A DNA stretch of 64,000 nucleotides from Sphingobium soli (lineage in GTDB: Bacteria; Pseudomonadota; Alphaproteobacteria; Sphingomonadales; Sphingomonadaceae): assembly GCF_020782245.1 (NCBI RefSeq), contig NZ_JAJGNP010000001.1:124001-188000 (forward strand), given 5' to 3'. A program made the translations under genes and the position numbers. Positions 38,880 to 47,852 of this stretch are shown here, in pieces; the first letter of the stretch is position 1; the number at the start of each line of letters is the position of its first letter. The notes below the pieces were generated by a model. That model was not told the origin of the DNA. It saw only the letters and a program-made list of their open reading frames with translations, and made no database searches.

Positions 38880-39806
38880 TCAGACGCCAGCAGCGGCAGC
38901 CACTTCGGCGGCGAAGTCGCTGACTTCCTTTTCGATGCCTTCGCCCAGCTGGAAGCGAACATAGCTCTTGAGCGTGATCGACTTGCCCGCATCCTTCGCC
39001 GCCTTGGCGACGACGTCGGCGACCGGGGTCTTGTTGTCCATCACGAACAGCTGGCTGAGCAGCGCCTGTTCCTTAGCGAACTTGGCGACCGCGCCATCGA
39101 CCATCTTGGCGACGATCTCGGCGGGCTTGCCGCTTTCGGCGGCTTTTTCAGCGGCGATGGCGCGTTCACGCTCCAGCAGGGCCGGGTCGATGTCGTCGGC
39201 CGACAACGCCAGCGGGAAGGCCGCGGCGATGTGCATGGCAAGCTGCTTGCCGAGCGGCTCCATGACGTCGGCGGGCGCATCGCCTTCCAGCGCGACCAGC
39301 ACGCCGATCTTGCCCAGGCCGGGCGCCGCGGCGTTGTGGACGTAAGGGACGACGACGCCCTGGCTCACTTCGACATGGCCGACGCGACGGACATTCTGGT
39401 TTTCGCCGATGGTGGCGATGTTCGACACCAGCTTTTCATTGACTGTGCCGCCACCGGGGTAAGCGGCGCTCGACAGCGCGTCGGCGTCGGCAGCGCCGGT
39501 TTCGAGCGCTACCGTCGCAACGGTGCGAACGAAATCCTGGAACTGGTCATTCTTGGCGACAAAGTCGGTTTCGCTGTTCACTTCAACGGCAACGCCCTTG
39601 GTGCCGGCGACGGCGACGCCGACCAGACCTTCCGCAGCGGTGCGGCTGGACTTCTTCTGCGCGGCGGCCAGGCCCTTGGCGCGCAGCCAGTCGGTCGCGG
39701 CTTCCAAATCGCCATTGGCTTCGGTGAGCGCCTTCTTGCAATCCATCATGCCCGCGCCCGAACGGTCGCGCAGTTCCTTGACGGCGGCAGCGGTAATCTC
39801 GGCCAT
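38880..39806 (-). CDS. tsf: Translation elongation factor Ts
   Basis: 308 residues from ATG 39806 ([21 protein letters not shown]). Nucleotide exchange factor for EF-Tu. Key motifs: [13 protein letters not shown], the [10 protein letters not shown] segment of the core domain, and the dimerisation region with [10 protein letters not shown]. rpsB lies upstream on the same strand with 111 bases between, the conserved order. Confidence 0.97.
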   Translation of the reverse strand: MAEITAAAVKELRDRSGAGMMDCKKALTEANGDLEAATDWLRAKGLAAAQKKSSRTAAEGLVGVAVAGTKGVAVEVNSETDFVAKNDQFQDFVRTVATVALETGAADADALSSAAYPGGGTVNEKLVSNIATIGENQNVRRVGHVEVSQGVVVPYVHNAAAPGLGKIGVLVALEGDAPADVMEPLGKQLAMHIAAAFPLALSADDIDPALLERERAIAAEKAAESGKPAEIVAKMVDGAVAKFAKEQALLSQLFVMDNKTPVADVVAKAAKDAGKSITLKSYVRFQLGEGIEKEVSDFAAEVAAAAGV

Positions 39807-39917
39807 GTTTCGGCTCCTAAGTTTCGATGTTTCAAACAAGCGGTATTCAGATGCACACTAGGGCGCGTTCCGGTGGAGCGCGCCCTAGCCTGTCATGTTT
39901 GCAGTTGCGCGACGCTC

Positions 39918-40676
39918 TTAGGCTTCGGCGGCAACCTGCTCGACTTCGGGCTCGTCCAGAGCGCCGATATCGACGCCGGACGCCTGCTGCGCGCCACGGT
40001 TGCCCTTGGTGGCGGCGGCGGCGACGGCTTCGCAATAGAGGCGGATCGCGCGGCTGGCGTCATCGTTCGCCGGAACCGGGAAGGCGATGCCGTCAGGCGA
40101 AACGTTCGAATCGAGGATCGCGACGACCGGGATGCCCAGCGTATTGGCTTCCTTGATCGCCAGCTCTTCCTTGTTGGCGTCGATCACGAACATGACATCG
40201 GGGATGCCGTTCATGTCGCGGATGCCGCCCAGCGACAGTTCCAGCTTCTCACGCTCGCGCGTCATCTGGAGCACTTCCTTCTTGGTGAAACCGTGGGTGT
40301 CGCCCGACAGCTTTTCCTCGAGGGTCTTCAGGCGCTTGATCGAACCCGAAATCGTCTTCCAGTTGGTAAGCATGCCGCCCAGCCAACGATGGTTGACGAA
40401 ATGCTGGCCCGACTTGCGCGCAGCGTCCGCGATGGGATCCTGCGCCTGGCGCTTGGTGCCGACGAACAACACCTTGCCGCCGGCAGCAACGGTCGCCGAC
40501 ACGAAATCGAGCGCACGGCCAAAGAGCGGCACGGTCTGCGACAGGTCAAGAATGTGGATGCCGTTGCGCTCGCCGAAGATGTACGGCTTCATGCGCGGGT
40601 TCCAGCGGTGGGTCTGGTGGCCGAAATGGGCGCCAGCCTCGATCAATTGGTGCATGCTGACGACAGGGGTCGCCAT
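39918..40676 (-). CDS. rpsB: 30S ribosomal protein S2
   Basis: 252 residues from ATG 40676, 8 bases after GGAG. N-terminus [20 protein letters not shown] and the [19 protein letters not shown] block are S2 signatures. A short C-terminal acidic/Ala tail is added. The likely promoter is about 110 bases upstream, back-to-back with a plus-strand promoter. The long leader includes a GGCCTTTCAGGCC hairpin that could be involved in S2 autoregulation. Confidence 0.97.
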   Translation of the reverse strand: MATPVVSMHQLIEAGAHFGHQTHRWNPRMKPYIFGERNGIHILDLSQTVPLFGRALDFVSATVAAGGKVLFVGTKRQAQDPIADAARKSGQHFVNHRWLGGMLTNWKTISGSIKRLKTLEEKLSGDTHGFTKKEVLQMTREREKLELSLGGIRDMNGIPDVMFVIDANKEELAIKEANTLGIPVVAILDSNVSPDGIAFPVPANDDASRAIRLYCEAVAAAATKGNRGAQQASGVDIGALDEPEVEQVAAEA

Positions 40677-40783
40677 AATCTTTCTCCTTCCGGTTGCTAC
40701 CTCTGGGAATCGGGAACCGTCGCACGGCCTGAAAGGCCGGTCTGGCACCGGATATGGTGATTCCCATGTGGAATGGGCGCGCC

Positions 40784-40811
40784 TTTATACGTCAGGCATC
40801 CGAAAGGCAAG
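40784..40811 (-). promoter_or_regulatory. Probable rpsB-tsf promoter
   Basis: Minus strand: CTTGCC/TTGCCT (about 40805-40811), 15-16 bases, then TATAAA (40784-40789), followed by a leader of about 100 bases to rpsB. The -35 is moderate and the -10 strong. It is back-to-back with the plus-strand promoter starting at 40814. Confidence 0.55.
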
Positions 40812-40813
40812 GG

Positions 40814-40842
40814 TTGACACGCGCCCTGCATAGGAACATAAA
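40814..40842 (+). promoter_or_regulatory. Strong sigma-70-type promoter for the small membrane protein
   Basis: Consensus TTGACA (40814-40819), an exact 17-base spacer and CATAAA (40837-40842). This is the best sigma-70 match I see in the window. Expected start near 40849, leaving about 80 bases of leader to the ATG at 40932. Confidence 0.7.
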
Positions 40843-40848
40843 GGGAAC
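40834..40848. promoter_or_regulatory. LexA (SOS) box overlapping the promoter
   Basis: GAAC-N7-GAAC (40834-40837 and 40845-40848) is the exact reverse complement of the alphaproteobacterial LexA motif GTTC-N7-GTTC. It overlaps the -10 element, where a bound repressor would block initiation. A third GAAC follows at 40854-40857. Confidence 0.6.
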
Positions 40849-40931
40849 AGACGGAACAAATACGGTTAATAACTGTTCAGTCCGTCATAGTGAGACCTGC
40901 CGTGCAAATGGCAAGACGGAAAGTGACGATC

Positions 40932-41165
40932 ATGTTCACGTTTGTTGCCGCGACCTTATTTTCTGCCGCGTTCCTAATGGCGGTTGGAACCATCATATGG
41001 ATGGTTGCCGCCTATCATGACAAGATGGTGGCAGCCCTTCTCTTCCAGCCTATCCCGCAAACTCCGCAGGTTTACCATATTCGCATCAATCGTCCCCGTG
41101 TGACGAATCGCCTGCGCGCGCCTGATACGCGTTCGTTAGCTGCCCACCCTCTTTCAGCCGCTTGA
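40932..41165 (+). CDS. Small single-pass membrane protein, probably SOS-regulated
   Basis: 77 residues. ATG 40932 follows GGAAAG by 8 bases, a better ribosome site than the in-frame ATG 40908 or GTG 40890. The protein begins with one strongly hydrophobic helix (residues about 2-27, MFTFVAATLFSAAFLMAVG onward), then a short amphipathic stretch and a basic, Arg/Pro-rich tail of about 35 residues. No family recognised. It sits between a LexA-box promoter and the convergent pssA stop (3 bases apart). By analogy with Caulobacter SidA, a tiny SOS-induced inner-membrane division inhibitor, a damage-response role is possible, but there is no visible sequence similarity to claim. Confidence 0.55.
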   Translation: MFTFVAATLFSAAFLMAVGTIIWMVAAYHDKMVAALLFQPIPQTPQVYHIRINRPRVTNRLRAPDTRSLAAHPLSAA

Positions 41166-41168
41166 TAG

Positions 41169-41951
41169 TCAAATCGACGCAGCGGCGTCCCGCTGTTTCC
41201 TGACGCGCGCATAGGATAGGACGCCAAAGGGAATGAGTGCGACATATGCTGCACACAATATAAGCAGGGTCAGCCAAGGGTCCGTGACCAGCAGCGCAGC
41301 CAGCAGACCGGCTACCGCGATCGCTTCGAGCCGGATCCGTTTGCGCAGGCGCAGGGCTGACCAGCTATAGGTCGCAATGTTCGATATCATCAGGAAGGCG
41401 GTGAATGCCGTCCAAGGCGCCACCACATACCACTCGCGAAAGATGTCGGCACCAGTCACCAGCCATAGATAGAGCGGCACGAACGCCAACCCTGCACCGG
41501 CCGGTGCGGGCACGCCGGTCAGAAAGCCCGCCGATTTGTGCGGCTGCTCATCCGCATCGATATTCGCGTTGAAGCGGGCAAGTCGCAGCGCGCACGATAG
41601 CGCATGGGTCAAAGCGAAAATCCATCCGAATTTCGGCATGGCGTGCAGCGACCAGAGATAGAGGATCAACGCTGGCGCAACACCGAAGGCGATCGAGTCT
41701 GAAAGGGAGTCGAGTTCCGCGCCGAAACGGCTTTCGCCCCGCAGCAGCCGAGCGATGCGCCCGTCCAGACCGTCCAGTACGCCTGCAAACAGGATCGACA
41801 GAACGGCCCGTTCCCATTCGCCGGAGATGCCGTAACGCACCCCCGTCAGCCCGAAGCAAAGCGCCATGGCCGTGACGGCATTGGGCGCCACCATGCGCAG
41901 CGTGATGCCGCGACGCAATCCGCGCGGGATGGCGCGACGCTGGCGGCTCAT
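41169..41951 (-). CDS. pssA: CDP-diacylglycerol-serine O-phosphatidyltransferase
   Basis: 260 residues from ATG 41951. Makes phosphatidylserine from CDP-diacylglycerol and serine in the inner membrane. The CDP-alcohol phosphotransferase motif is complete: DGLDGRIARLLRG, then FGAELDSLSD. Eight or so hydrophobic helices and the SPxT-less, NAVTAMALCFG start match the small PssA type. It starts 13 bases after psd ends, so PS synthesis and decarboxylation are one operon. Confidence 0.94.
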   Translation of the reverse strand: MSRQRRAIPRGLRRGITLRMVAPNAVTAMALCFGLTGVRYGISGEWERAVLSILFAGVLDGLDGRIARLLRGESRFGAELDSLSDSIAFGVAPALILYLWSLHAMPKFGWIFALTHALSCALRLARFNANIDADEQPHKSAGFLTGVPAPAGAGLAFVPLYLWLVTGADIFREWYVVAPWTAFTAFLMISNIATYSWSALRLRKRIRLEAIAVAGLLAALLVTDPWLTLLILCAAYVALIPFGVLSYARVRKQRDAAASI

Positions 41952-41964
41952 GACAGACCCGCCG

Positions 41965-42699
41965 TCACTGCTGGATACCTGGCACGACGCGTGCGTCGCC
42001 AATCTGGCCAAGGATGGTTTCGCCAGCAACGGTGCGCTGGCCCAGGATCACGCGCGGCGCAGTGCCGGCGGGCAGATAGACATCGACCCGGCTGCCGAAC
42101 CGAATGAGGCCGATGCGCTGGCCCGCGGCCACCATGTCTCCCGGCTTGACGAAGGGCACGATGCGACGCGCGACCAGGCCCGCAATCTGCGTGAAGCCGA
42201 TGCGCAGCCCGTCATGCCGCTCCACCAATATATGTTGCCGTTCATTATCCTCGCTCGCCTTGTCGAGATCGGCGTTGAGGAACTTGCCCGAAATATAGAC
42301 GACCGACTTGATCGTTCCGCCGATCGGCGTGCGATTGATGTGCACGTCAAACACGCTCATGAAGATCGAAACGCGGATCAGCGGTTGGTCGCCAAGGCCG
42401 TCTACCCCCGCCATTTCGCGCGGCGGCGGCACGCGCTGGATCAGGGTGACGAGGCCATCGGCCGGTGCAATGATCGCCCCTTCATCCTGCGGCACAGCGC
42501 GGACGGGATCGCGGAAAAAGGCGAAAACCCAGATCGTCACCATCAGCACCAGCCAGCCGACAATGTCCCACCCGACCAGAAACAGCACTGCGGTGATCGC
42601 CGCAGCGATCAGGCCGAACTTCATGCCTTCGGGGTGGACCGATGGCCAGCGCCATTTGACATTGCCGCCAGCGGCGATCGTGATTTCGTTATTTTCCAT
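41965..42699 (-). CDS. psd: Phosphatidylserine decarboxylase proenzyme
   Basis: 244 residues, the short alphaproteobacterial type. Converts phosphatidylserine to phosphatidylethanolamine, with a pyruvoyl group formed by self-cleavage at a Gly-Ser bond, here in [11 protein letters not shown] near the C-terminus. N-terminal hydrophobic helices (residues about 25-60) anchor it. Also visible are [20 protein letters not shown] and [12 protein letters not shown]. It is followed by pssA on the same strand and is divergent from icd. Confidence 0.94.
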   Translation of the reverse strand: MENNEITIAAGGNVKWRWPSVHPEGMKFGLIAAAITAVLFLVGWDIVGWLVLMVTIWVFAFFRDPVRAVPQDEGAIIAPADGLVTLIQRVPPPREMAGVDGLGDQPLIRVSIFMSVFDVHINRTPIGGTIKSVVYISGKFLNADLDKASEDNERQHILVERHDGLRIGFTQIAGLVARRIVPFVKPGDMVAAGQRIGLIRFGSRVDVYLPAGTAPRVILGQRTVAGETILGQIGDARVVPGIQQ

Positions 42700-42854
42700 G
42701 GACTCGTCTTAGGCAGAGACTGATGCGCTGACAACGACCGATGCCGCCTATGGCTCCCCGCATCCCCCTGCGCGGCTTCCGCAGTTGAACATTGCCGCCG
42801 CTTTGCCTAGGGCGATGGCAAATTCCACCCGAGAGAAGAAAGCGAAGACGCGCT

Positions 42855-44078
42855 ATGGCGAAGATCAAGGTGAAAAACCCCGTCGTTGAGATTGACGGCG
42901 ACGAAATGACCCGGATCATCTGGGAATGGATCCGCGAGCGTTTGATCCTTCCCTATCTTAACATCGACCTCAAATATTATGACCTCTCGGTCGAGAAGCG
43001 TGACGAAACCAACGACCAGATCACGATCGATTCCGCCAACGCGATCAAGGAATATGGTGTCGGCGTCAAATGCGCCACCATCACGCCGGACGAAGCGCGC
43101 GTTGAGGAGTTCAACCTAAAGCAAATGTGGAAGTCGCCCAACGGCACGATCCGCAACATCCTGGGCGGTGTCGTCTTCCGCGAGCCGATCGTCATTTCCA
43201 ACGTCCCGCGCCTGATCCCCGGCTGGACCAAGCCGATCGTCGTTGGCCGCCACGCCTTTGGCGACCAATATCGCGCGACCGATTTCAAGGTGCCTGGCGC
43301 CGGCAAGCTGCGCCTGGTCTTCGAGGGCGAAAATGGCGAGACGATCGACCGCGAAGTGTTCGACTTCCCCGGTTCGGGCGTCGCCATGGCCATGTACAAT
43401 CTGGACGATTCGATCCGCGACTTCGCGCGCGCCTCGTTCAACTATGGCCTGAACCTCAAATGGCCGGTCTACCTGTCGACCAAGAACACGATCCTCAAGG
43501 CCTATGACGGCCGCTTCAAGGATCTGTTCCAGGAAGTGTTCGAGACCGAAGGCTTCGACCAGAAGTTCAAGGACGCCGGCATCGTCTATGAGCACCGCCT
43601 GATCGACGACATGGTCGCCTCCGCGCTCAAGTGGAGCGGCGAGTTCGTGTGGGCGTGCAAGAATTACGACGGCGACGTCCAGTCGGACCAGGTGGCGCAG
43701 GGCTTTGGCAGCCTTGGCCTCATGACCTCCGTCCTGCTCTCCCCCGATGGCAAGACGGTCGAAGCCGAAGCCGCGCACGGCACCGTCACGCGCCACTATC
43801 GCCAGCATCAGCAGGGCAAGGCGACGTCGACCAACCCGATTGCGTCGATCTTTGCCTGGACCGGCGGCCTCAAGTTCCGTGGCAAGTTCGACGACACGCC
43901 CGACGTCGTAAAGTTCGCCGAAACGCTGGAAAAGGTCTGCATCCAGACCGTCGAAAGCGGCAAGATGACCAAGGATCTGGCGCTGCTCATCGGCCCGGAA
44001 CAGGCGTGGATGACCACCGAGCAGTTCTTCGAGGCGATCCGCGTCAATCTGGAAACCGAAATGGGCAAGTGGAACTGA
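42855..44078 (+). CDS. icd: NADP-dependent isocitrate dehydrogenase (eukaryote-like type)
   Basis: 407 residues from ATG 42855 ([23 protein letters not shown]). Oxidatively decarboxylates isocitrate to 2-oxoglutarate. The sequence is of the dimeric, eukaryote-like class: [51 protein letters not shown] and [14 protein letters not shown]. It ends at a good terminator. With mdh, sucABD, lpd and sdhB it makes TCA enzymes a major theme of the window. Confidence 0.97.
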   Translation: MAKIKVKNPVVEIDGDEMTRIIWEWIRERLILPYLNIDLKYYDLSVEKRDETNDQITIDSANAIKEYGVGVKCATITPDEARVEEFNLKQMWKSPNGTIRNILGGVVFREPIVISNVPRLIPGWTKPIVVGRHAFGDQYRATDFKVPGAGKLRLVFEGENGETIDREVFDFPGSGVAMAMYNLDDSIRDFARASFNYGLNLKWPVYLSTKNTILKAYDGRFKDLFQEVFETEGFDQKFKDAGIVYEHRLIDDMVASALKWSGEFVWACKNYDGDVQSDQVAQGFGSLGLMTSVLLSPDGKTVEAEAAHGTVTRHYRQHQQGKATSTNPIASIFAWTGGLKFRGKFDDTPDVVKFAETLEKVCIQTVESGKMTKDLALLIGPEQAWMTTEQFFEAIRVNLETEMGKWN

Positions 44079-44113
44079 TCGTACCGCGTTCGGTTCAATA
44101 CGCTAACGGAATG

Positions 44114-44146
44114 AGGCGGCGCCGGGCATCCGACGCCGCCTTTTTC
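44114..44146 (+). terminator. Intrinsic terminator of icd
   Basis: AGGCGGCG (44114-44121) and CGCCGCCT (44134-44141) form an 8-base-pair stem followed by TTTTCTTTG, 35 bases after the icd stop. Confidence 0.85.
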
Positions 44147-44175
44147 TTTGTACATATGCGACAAGGAGGCAGTGC

Positions 44176-45789
44176 GTGACGACGACGGGCAAGAAGCGTT
44201 TGGAGGTCCGTGCGGCCGTTCCTTCGGATGTGCGGGGCATCCAGCGGTTGATCGCCCGCGCCTATCCCGGCATGCCCAATTATTCGCTGGCCACCATCCG
44301 CGGCCAGATCAACAATTTCCCCAATGGCTGCTTCGTCGCTCTCTATGACAGCAAGGTCGTCGGCTATTGCGCGACGATGCGCGTCAGCAAGGCGATGGCC
44401 TTTGCCCGGCATGATTGGGAGGAAATCACCGCAAACGGCTTTGGCACGCGCCATAGCGCGGCCGGCGAATGGCTTTACGGCTATGAAATGGCGGTCGATC
44501 CCAAGCTGCGGGGCCTGCGCATCGGCCAGCGGCTCTATGACGAACGCAAGGAACTGGCGGAGGAACTGGACCTGCACGGCATCGTCATTGCCGGTCGCAT
44601 GCCTGGCTATGCCAGAGCGAAGCGGCGCGCCGGCAGCCCACAGGACTATCTGGACAAGGTCGTCACCGGCAAGCTGCGCGACCAGGTCATCAGCTTTCAA
44701 TTGAAGAACCAGTTCGAGCCGCTGGGCGTGCTGGAAAACTACCTGCCCGAGGACAAGCAGTCGGACGGCCATGCCGCGCATCTGGTGTGGCGCAACCCTT
44801 ATGTCGACCCCGACGAAGCGCCCGAAATGCGCGTGCCGCGCGGGGTGGAGAGCGTCCGGCTCGCCACCTGCCAGTTGCAGGCGCGCGCTGTCGAGGATTT
44901 CGACGAGTTCATTCGCAATATCGAATATTTCGTGGATGTGGCGGCGGATTACCGGTCAGACTTCATCATCTTCCCCGAACTCTTCACCCTGCCCCTGCTG
45001 TCCTTCGAAACCAAGAAGCTCTCGCCCATGGAGGCGATCGACAAGCTCACCAATTACACCCCGCGCCTGACGCGGGAATTGGGGCGCATGGCGCTGGAAT
45101 ATAATATTAACATCATCGGCGGATCGCATCCGACGCGCGCCGAGGATGGCGATATTCAGAACATCGCCTATGTCGCGCTTCGCGACGGGTCGATCCACAC
45201 GCAGGAAAAAATCCACCCCACCCCCAATGAAGCCTTCTGGTGGAACATCAAGGGCGGGGATTCACTGGACGTGATCCAGACCGACTGCGGGCCGATCGGC
45301 GTCCTCATTTGCTACGACAGCGAATTTCCCGAACTGGCGCGGCGGCTGGTGGACCAGGGCGCGCGCATCATCTTCGTCCCCTTCTGCACCGATTCGCGCC
45401 TGGGATACATGCGCGTGCGCTATTGCGCGCAGGCCCGCGCGATCGAGAACCAATGCTATGTCGTCATGTCCGGCAATGTCGGCAATCTGCCCAATGTCGA
45501 CAATATGGACATCCAATATGCCCAGAGCGCGATCCTGACGCCCTGCGACCTGCCCTTCGCGCGGGACGGCATCGCGGCGGAATCGACCGAGAATGTCGAA
45601 ACGCTGACCATGGCCGACGTGAACCTGGCCGACCTCAGCTGGGCGCGGGCCGAAGGCACGGTGCGCAACCTGCGCGACCGTCGGTTTGACCTCTATCATA
45701 TCGACTGGGACAGCAATCCCGACAATGGCCACGCGCCCAGCGGCGGACCGGTGCCGGCCGGCGGTCATAACGCACCGGGCGGTGGTTGA
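44176..45789 (+). CDS. GNAT acetyltransferase-carbon-nitrogen hydrolase fusion
   Basis: 537 residues, GTG start 6 bases after AAGGAGG. Residues about 1-210 form a GNAT domain (AVDPKLRGLRIGQRLYDERK is the acetyl-CoA loop); residues about 230-505 form a nitrilase-superfamily domain with Glu in FPELFTLP, Lys in EKIHPTPNE and Cys in LICYDSEFPELAR. A Gly/Pro-rich tail ends the protein. It is an intact fusion, with no frameshift at the junction. The substrate is unknown; an acetylated amine or amide processed in two steps is a possible reading. It follows the icd terminator and so has its own transcript. Confidence 0.88.
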   Translation: MTTTGKKRLEVRAAVPSDVRGIQRLIARAYPGMPNYSLATIRGQINNFPNGCFVALYDSKVVGYCATMRVSKAMAFARHDWEEITANGFGTRHSAAGEWLYGYEMAVDPKLRGLRIGQRLYDERKELAEELDLHGIVIAGRMPGYARAKRRAGSPQDYLDKVVTGKLRDQVISFQLKNQFEPLGVLENYLPEDKQSDGHAAHLVWRNPYVDPDEAPEMRVPRGVESVRLATCQLQARAVEDFDEFIRNIEYFVDVAADYRSDFIIFPELFTLPLLSFETKKLSPMEAIDKLTNYTPRLTRELGRMALEYNINIIGGSHPTRAEDGDIQNIAYVALRDGSIHTQEKIHPTPNEAFWWNIKGGDSLDVIQTDCGPIGVLICYDSEFPELARRLVDQGARIIFVPFCTDSRLGYMRVRYCAQARAIENQCYVVMSGNVGNLPNVDNMDIQYAQSAILTPCDLPFARDGIAAESTENVETLTMADVNLADLSWARAEGTVRNLRDRRFDLYHIDWDSNPDNGHAPSGGPVPAGGHNAPGGG

Positions 45790-46114
45790 GGCGGAGCATT
45801 CGGGGTCGAGCACGGTCCGTCCCCCCCGGCGAAAGCTGGGGTCATGGGCGACGAAGCGATATACGCTTTAAATCCCAGCCTGCGCGGGCTGAGAAGTCGT
45901 GGACAGGCAGTGACGACCAGAAATAGCCCTTCGCCCAAGCTACGCCGAGGGGGAATGTGCATACGGAGACGCGGAGGCCGTGCGGGATTTTTCGGCATGT
46001 CTGCGTATTCGCGCGATTAAAGATAGGCGCTCCGATGCGGAACAGGACCATCCGCTAGTCACCCAAGCCGGTTATTCCCGAACCACGATCCAATGCGAGA
46101 CGCCGAGATAGACG
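45790..46114. other. Gene-free, repeat-bearing interval
   Basis: 325 bases between the GNAT-nitrilase fusion and the AAA ATPase. I see no credible gene. The first half has an imperfect palindromic repeat of the CCGGCGAAAGCTGGG type (45821-45891), including CAGCC-TGCGC-GGGCTG; its translation MTPAFAGG is a usual mark of such dispersed elements. The remainder shows no structure I can name. Confidence 0.45.
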
Positions 46115-46657
46115 ATGGCTGACCAATTTCACGTTATCACCGGCGGTCCTGGATCAGGCAAGACGAGCCTAATTGATGCTTTGGCCGCAAGGGGCTTGGG
46201 CCGTATGCCGGAAGCCGGTCGAGCAATCATTCAGGATCAGGTCGATATTGGTGGTACTGCCTTGCCGTGGGCCGATCGTGAAGCTTTTGCGATATTAATG
46301 CTCGCATGGGAGATGCGGTCTTATCGAGAAGCTTTAAATGTTCCCGGTCCCGTAATCTTTGATCGCGGCATCCCCGACGTTATTGGCTACTTACGGCTAT
46401 GCAGGTTGCCGGTGCCGGCTACCGCGCTTCGGGCGGCAGAGCAGCGGAGATATTCAAACAGAGTCTTCATTGCCCCGCCTTGGCCAGAGATTTTCAAACG
46501 TGACGCTGAACGAAAGCAGACGTTCGCGGAAGCCGAATCCACCTTTCATGCGATGGTCGATGCATACTCCGGCTTGGGCTATAGGCTTGTCATGCTGCCG
46601 CTCGCATCAGTAGCGGAACGGGCAAACTTCATTTGCGAACAGATTGCCCAGTCATAG
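46115..46657 (+). CDS. AAA-family ATPase (P-loop kinase-like)
   Basis: 180 residues. Walker A is HVITGGPGSGKTSLIDALAA at the N-terminus; GPVIFDRGIPDVIGY gives the Walker B/lid region; the protein continues with an Arg/Glu-rich lid. The layout is that of AAA_28-type ATPases or small nucleoside-kinase-like proteins often found as isolated genes. Its codon usage is less GC-rich than its neighbours (for example ATATTAATG, GCTTTAAATGTT), and it is flanked by repeat-bearing sequence, which suggests transfer. Function unknown. Confidence 0.78.
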   Translation: MADQFHVITGGPGSGKTSLIDALAARGLGRMPEAGRAIIQDQVDIGGTALPWADREAFAILMLAWEMRSYREALNVPGPVIFDRGIPDVIGYLRLCRLPVPATALRAAEQRRYSNRVFIAPPWPEIFKRDAERKQTFAEAESTFHAMVDAYSGLGYRLVMLPLASVAERANFICEQIAQS

Positions 46658-46747
46658 CATATCCATGATTTTTGGGACGGCAGCTATTGCTCTCCCAAAC
46701 CCATTTTATGCCCAGCGACTTCCTACCCCTCCCCGTCATTCACCCAA

Positions 46748-47761
46748 TCAAGCCGTCACCAGCTCTAACAACTGATCGCGCGTCGCCAGCAATTGCTCCA
46801 GCGGTGGCTGTTCGCTCCCCCGGCTCACACTCGCCATGGCGCGGTCGAGCCGTGCGCGTGACACATCGCTAATGTCGGGAAGCGCATCAGCGATGCCCAC
46901 CATATCCTCCATCCGCCCCCAGCAATTGAGCGCCAGATCACATCCGGCCGCGACCACGGCGGTGGCGAGGTCTGGAATCGAGCCTTTCAGCGCCTTCATG
47001 TCGAGATCGTCGGACATCAGCAGGCCGTCAAAGCCGATGCGTTCCCGGATGATCCCGCTAATCACGGTGGGCGACAGGCTGGCGGGCCGGTCGGCATCCC
47101 AGGCGGTATAGACGACATGCGCCGTCATCCCCATCGGCGCGCTGCGGAGCGTGTGGAAGGGTGCCAGGTCGCTTTCCAATTGCTCCGCATCGGCGGTGAC
47201 GACCGGGAGTTCCAGATGGCTGTCCACCAGCGCGCGACCATGACCGGGCATATGCTTGACGATGCCGACCACGCCGCCAGCCGCCAGCCCCTCCAGCACG
47301 GCACGCCCCAGCGCGGCGACGCGCATCGGCTCAGCCCCCAGCGTGCGGTCGCCCATGATGTCGCTCGCCCCGTCCTGCCGCACGTCGAGCAGCGGCAGAG
47401 CGTCGACCGTGATCCCGACTTCCGCCAGAGTCAGCGCGATGGCATGGGCATTGGCATGGGCCGCGGCGATCGCGCTGGACGGGGCGGCATCATAGAGCCG
47501 GTCGAAGATCGCTCCGGGCGGAAAGCTGGGCCAGACCGGGGCCTGCATCCGCGCAACGCGCCCGCCTTCCTGATCGATCATGATGAGCAGGTCCTCACGG
47601 CCATGGATCGCACGCAGATCATCCGTGAGCGCGCGCACCTGCGCCCGATCGACGATATTGCGTTTGAACAGGATGTATCCCGCCGGCTGAGCCTCGGCAA
47701 AGAAGGCGCGTTCGTCAGGGGTGAGGGTTTCGCCGGACAGGCCGAAAATGACGGGTTTCAT
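46748..47761 (-). CDS. nagZ: Beta-N-acetylhexosaminidase NagZ
   Basis: 337 residues from ATG 47761 (MKPVIFGLSGETLTPDE). Removes N-acetylglucosamine from recycled muropeptides (GH3). The conserved KHMPGHGRALVDSHLELP motif carries the catalytic His/Asp dyad; FKRNI, IDQEGGRVARM and LLMSDDLDMKAL are also present. Two earlier in-frame starts exist (47785 and 47842) but give non-conserved N-termini. It follows the SPOR-domain gene on the same strand, tying cell-wall recycling and septum-associated functions together. Confidence 0.93.
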   Translation of the reverse strand: MKPVIFGLSGETLTPDERAFFAEAQPAGYILFKRNIVDRAQVRALTDDLRAIHGREDLLIMIDQEGGRVARMQAPVWPSFPPGAIFDRLYDAAPSSAIAAAHANAHAIALTLAEVGITVDALPLLDVRQDGASDIMGDRTLGAEPMRVAALGRAVLEGLAAGGVVGIVKHMPGHGRALVDSHLELPVVTADAEQLESDLAPFHTLRSAPMGMTAHVVYTAWDADRPASLSPTVISGIIRERIGFDGLLMSDDLDMKALKGSIPDLATAVVAAGCDLALNCWGRMEDMVGIADALPDISDVSRARLDRAMASVSRGSEQPPLEQLLATRDQLLELVTA

Positions 47762-47852
47762 CCCAGGATATCTAGCGTCGACCATCGCGCCTGTCGAAGC
47801 GCAAATGACGGGCCGGCTATAACCGGCGGTGCCGCCGGTCACGCCTTTCCCG

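Noticed and set aside
40754..41020. 88-codon plus-strand frame starting before the promoter at 40814
   Set aside because: It begins upstream of the promoter and is in a different frame from the hydrophobic protein; no ribosome site.
45765..45998. 77-codon minus-strand frame at the repeat-bearing gap
   Set aside because: Contains MTPAFAGG, the usual translation of dispersed intergenic repeats.
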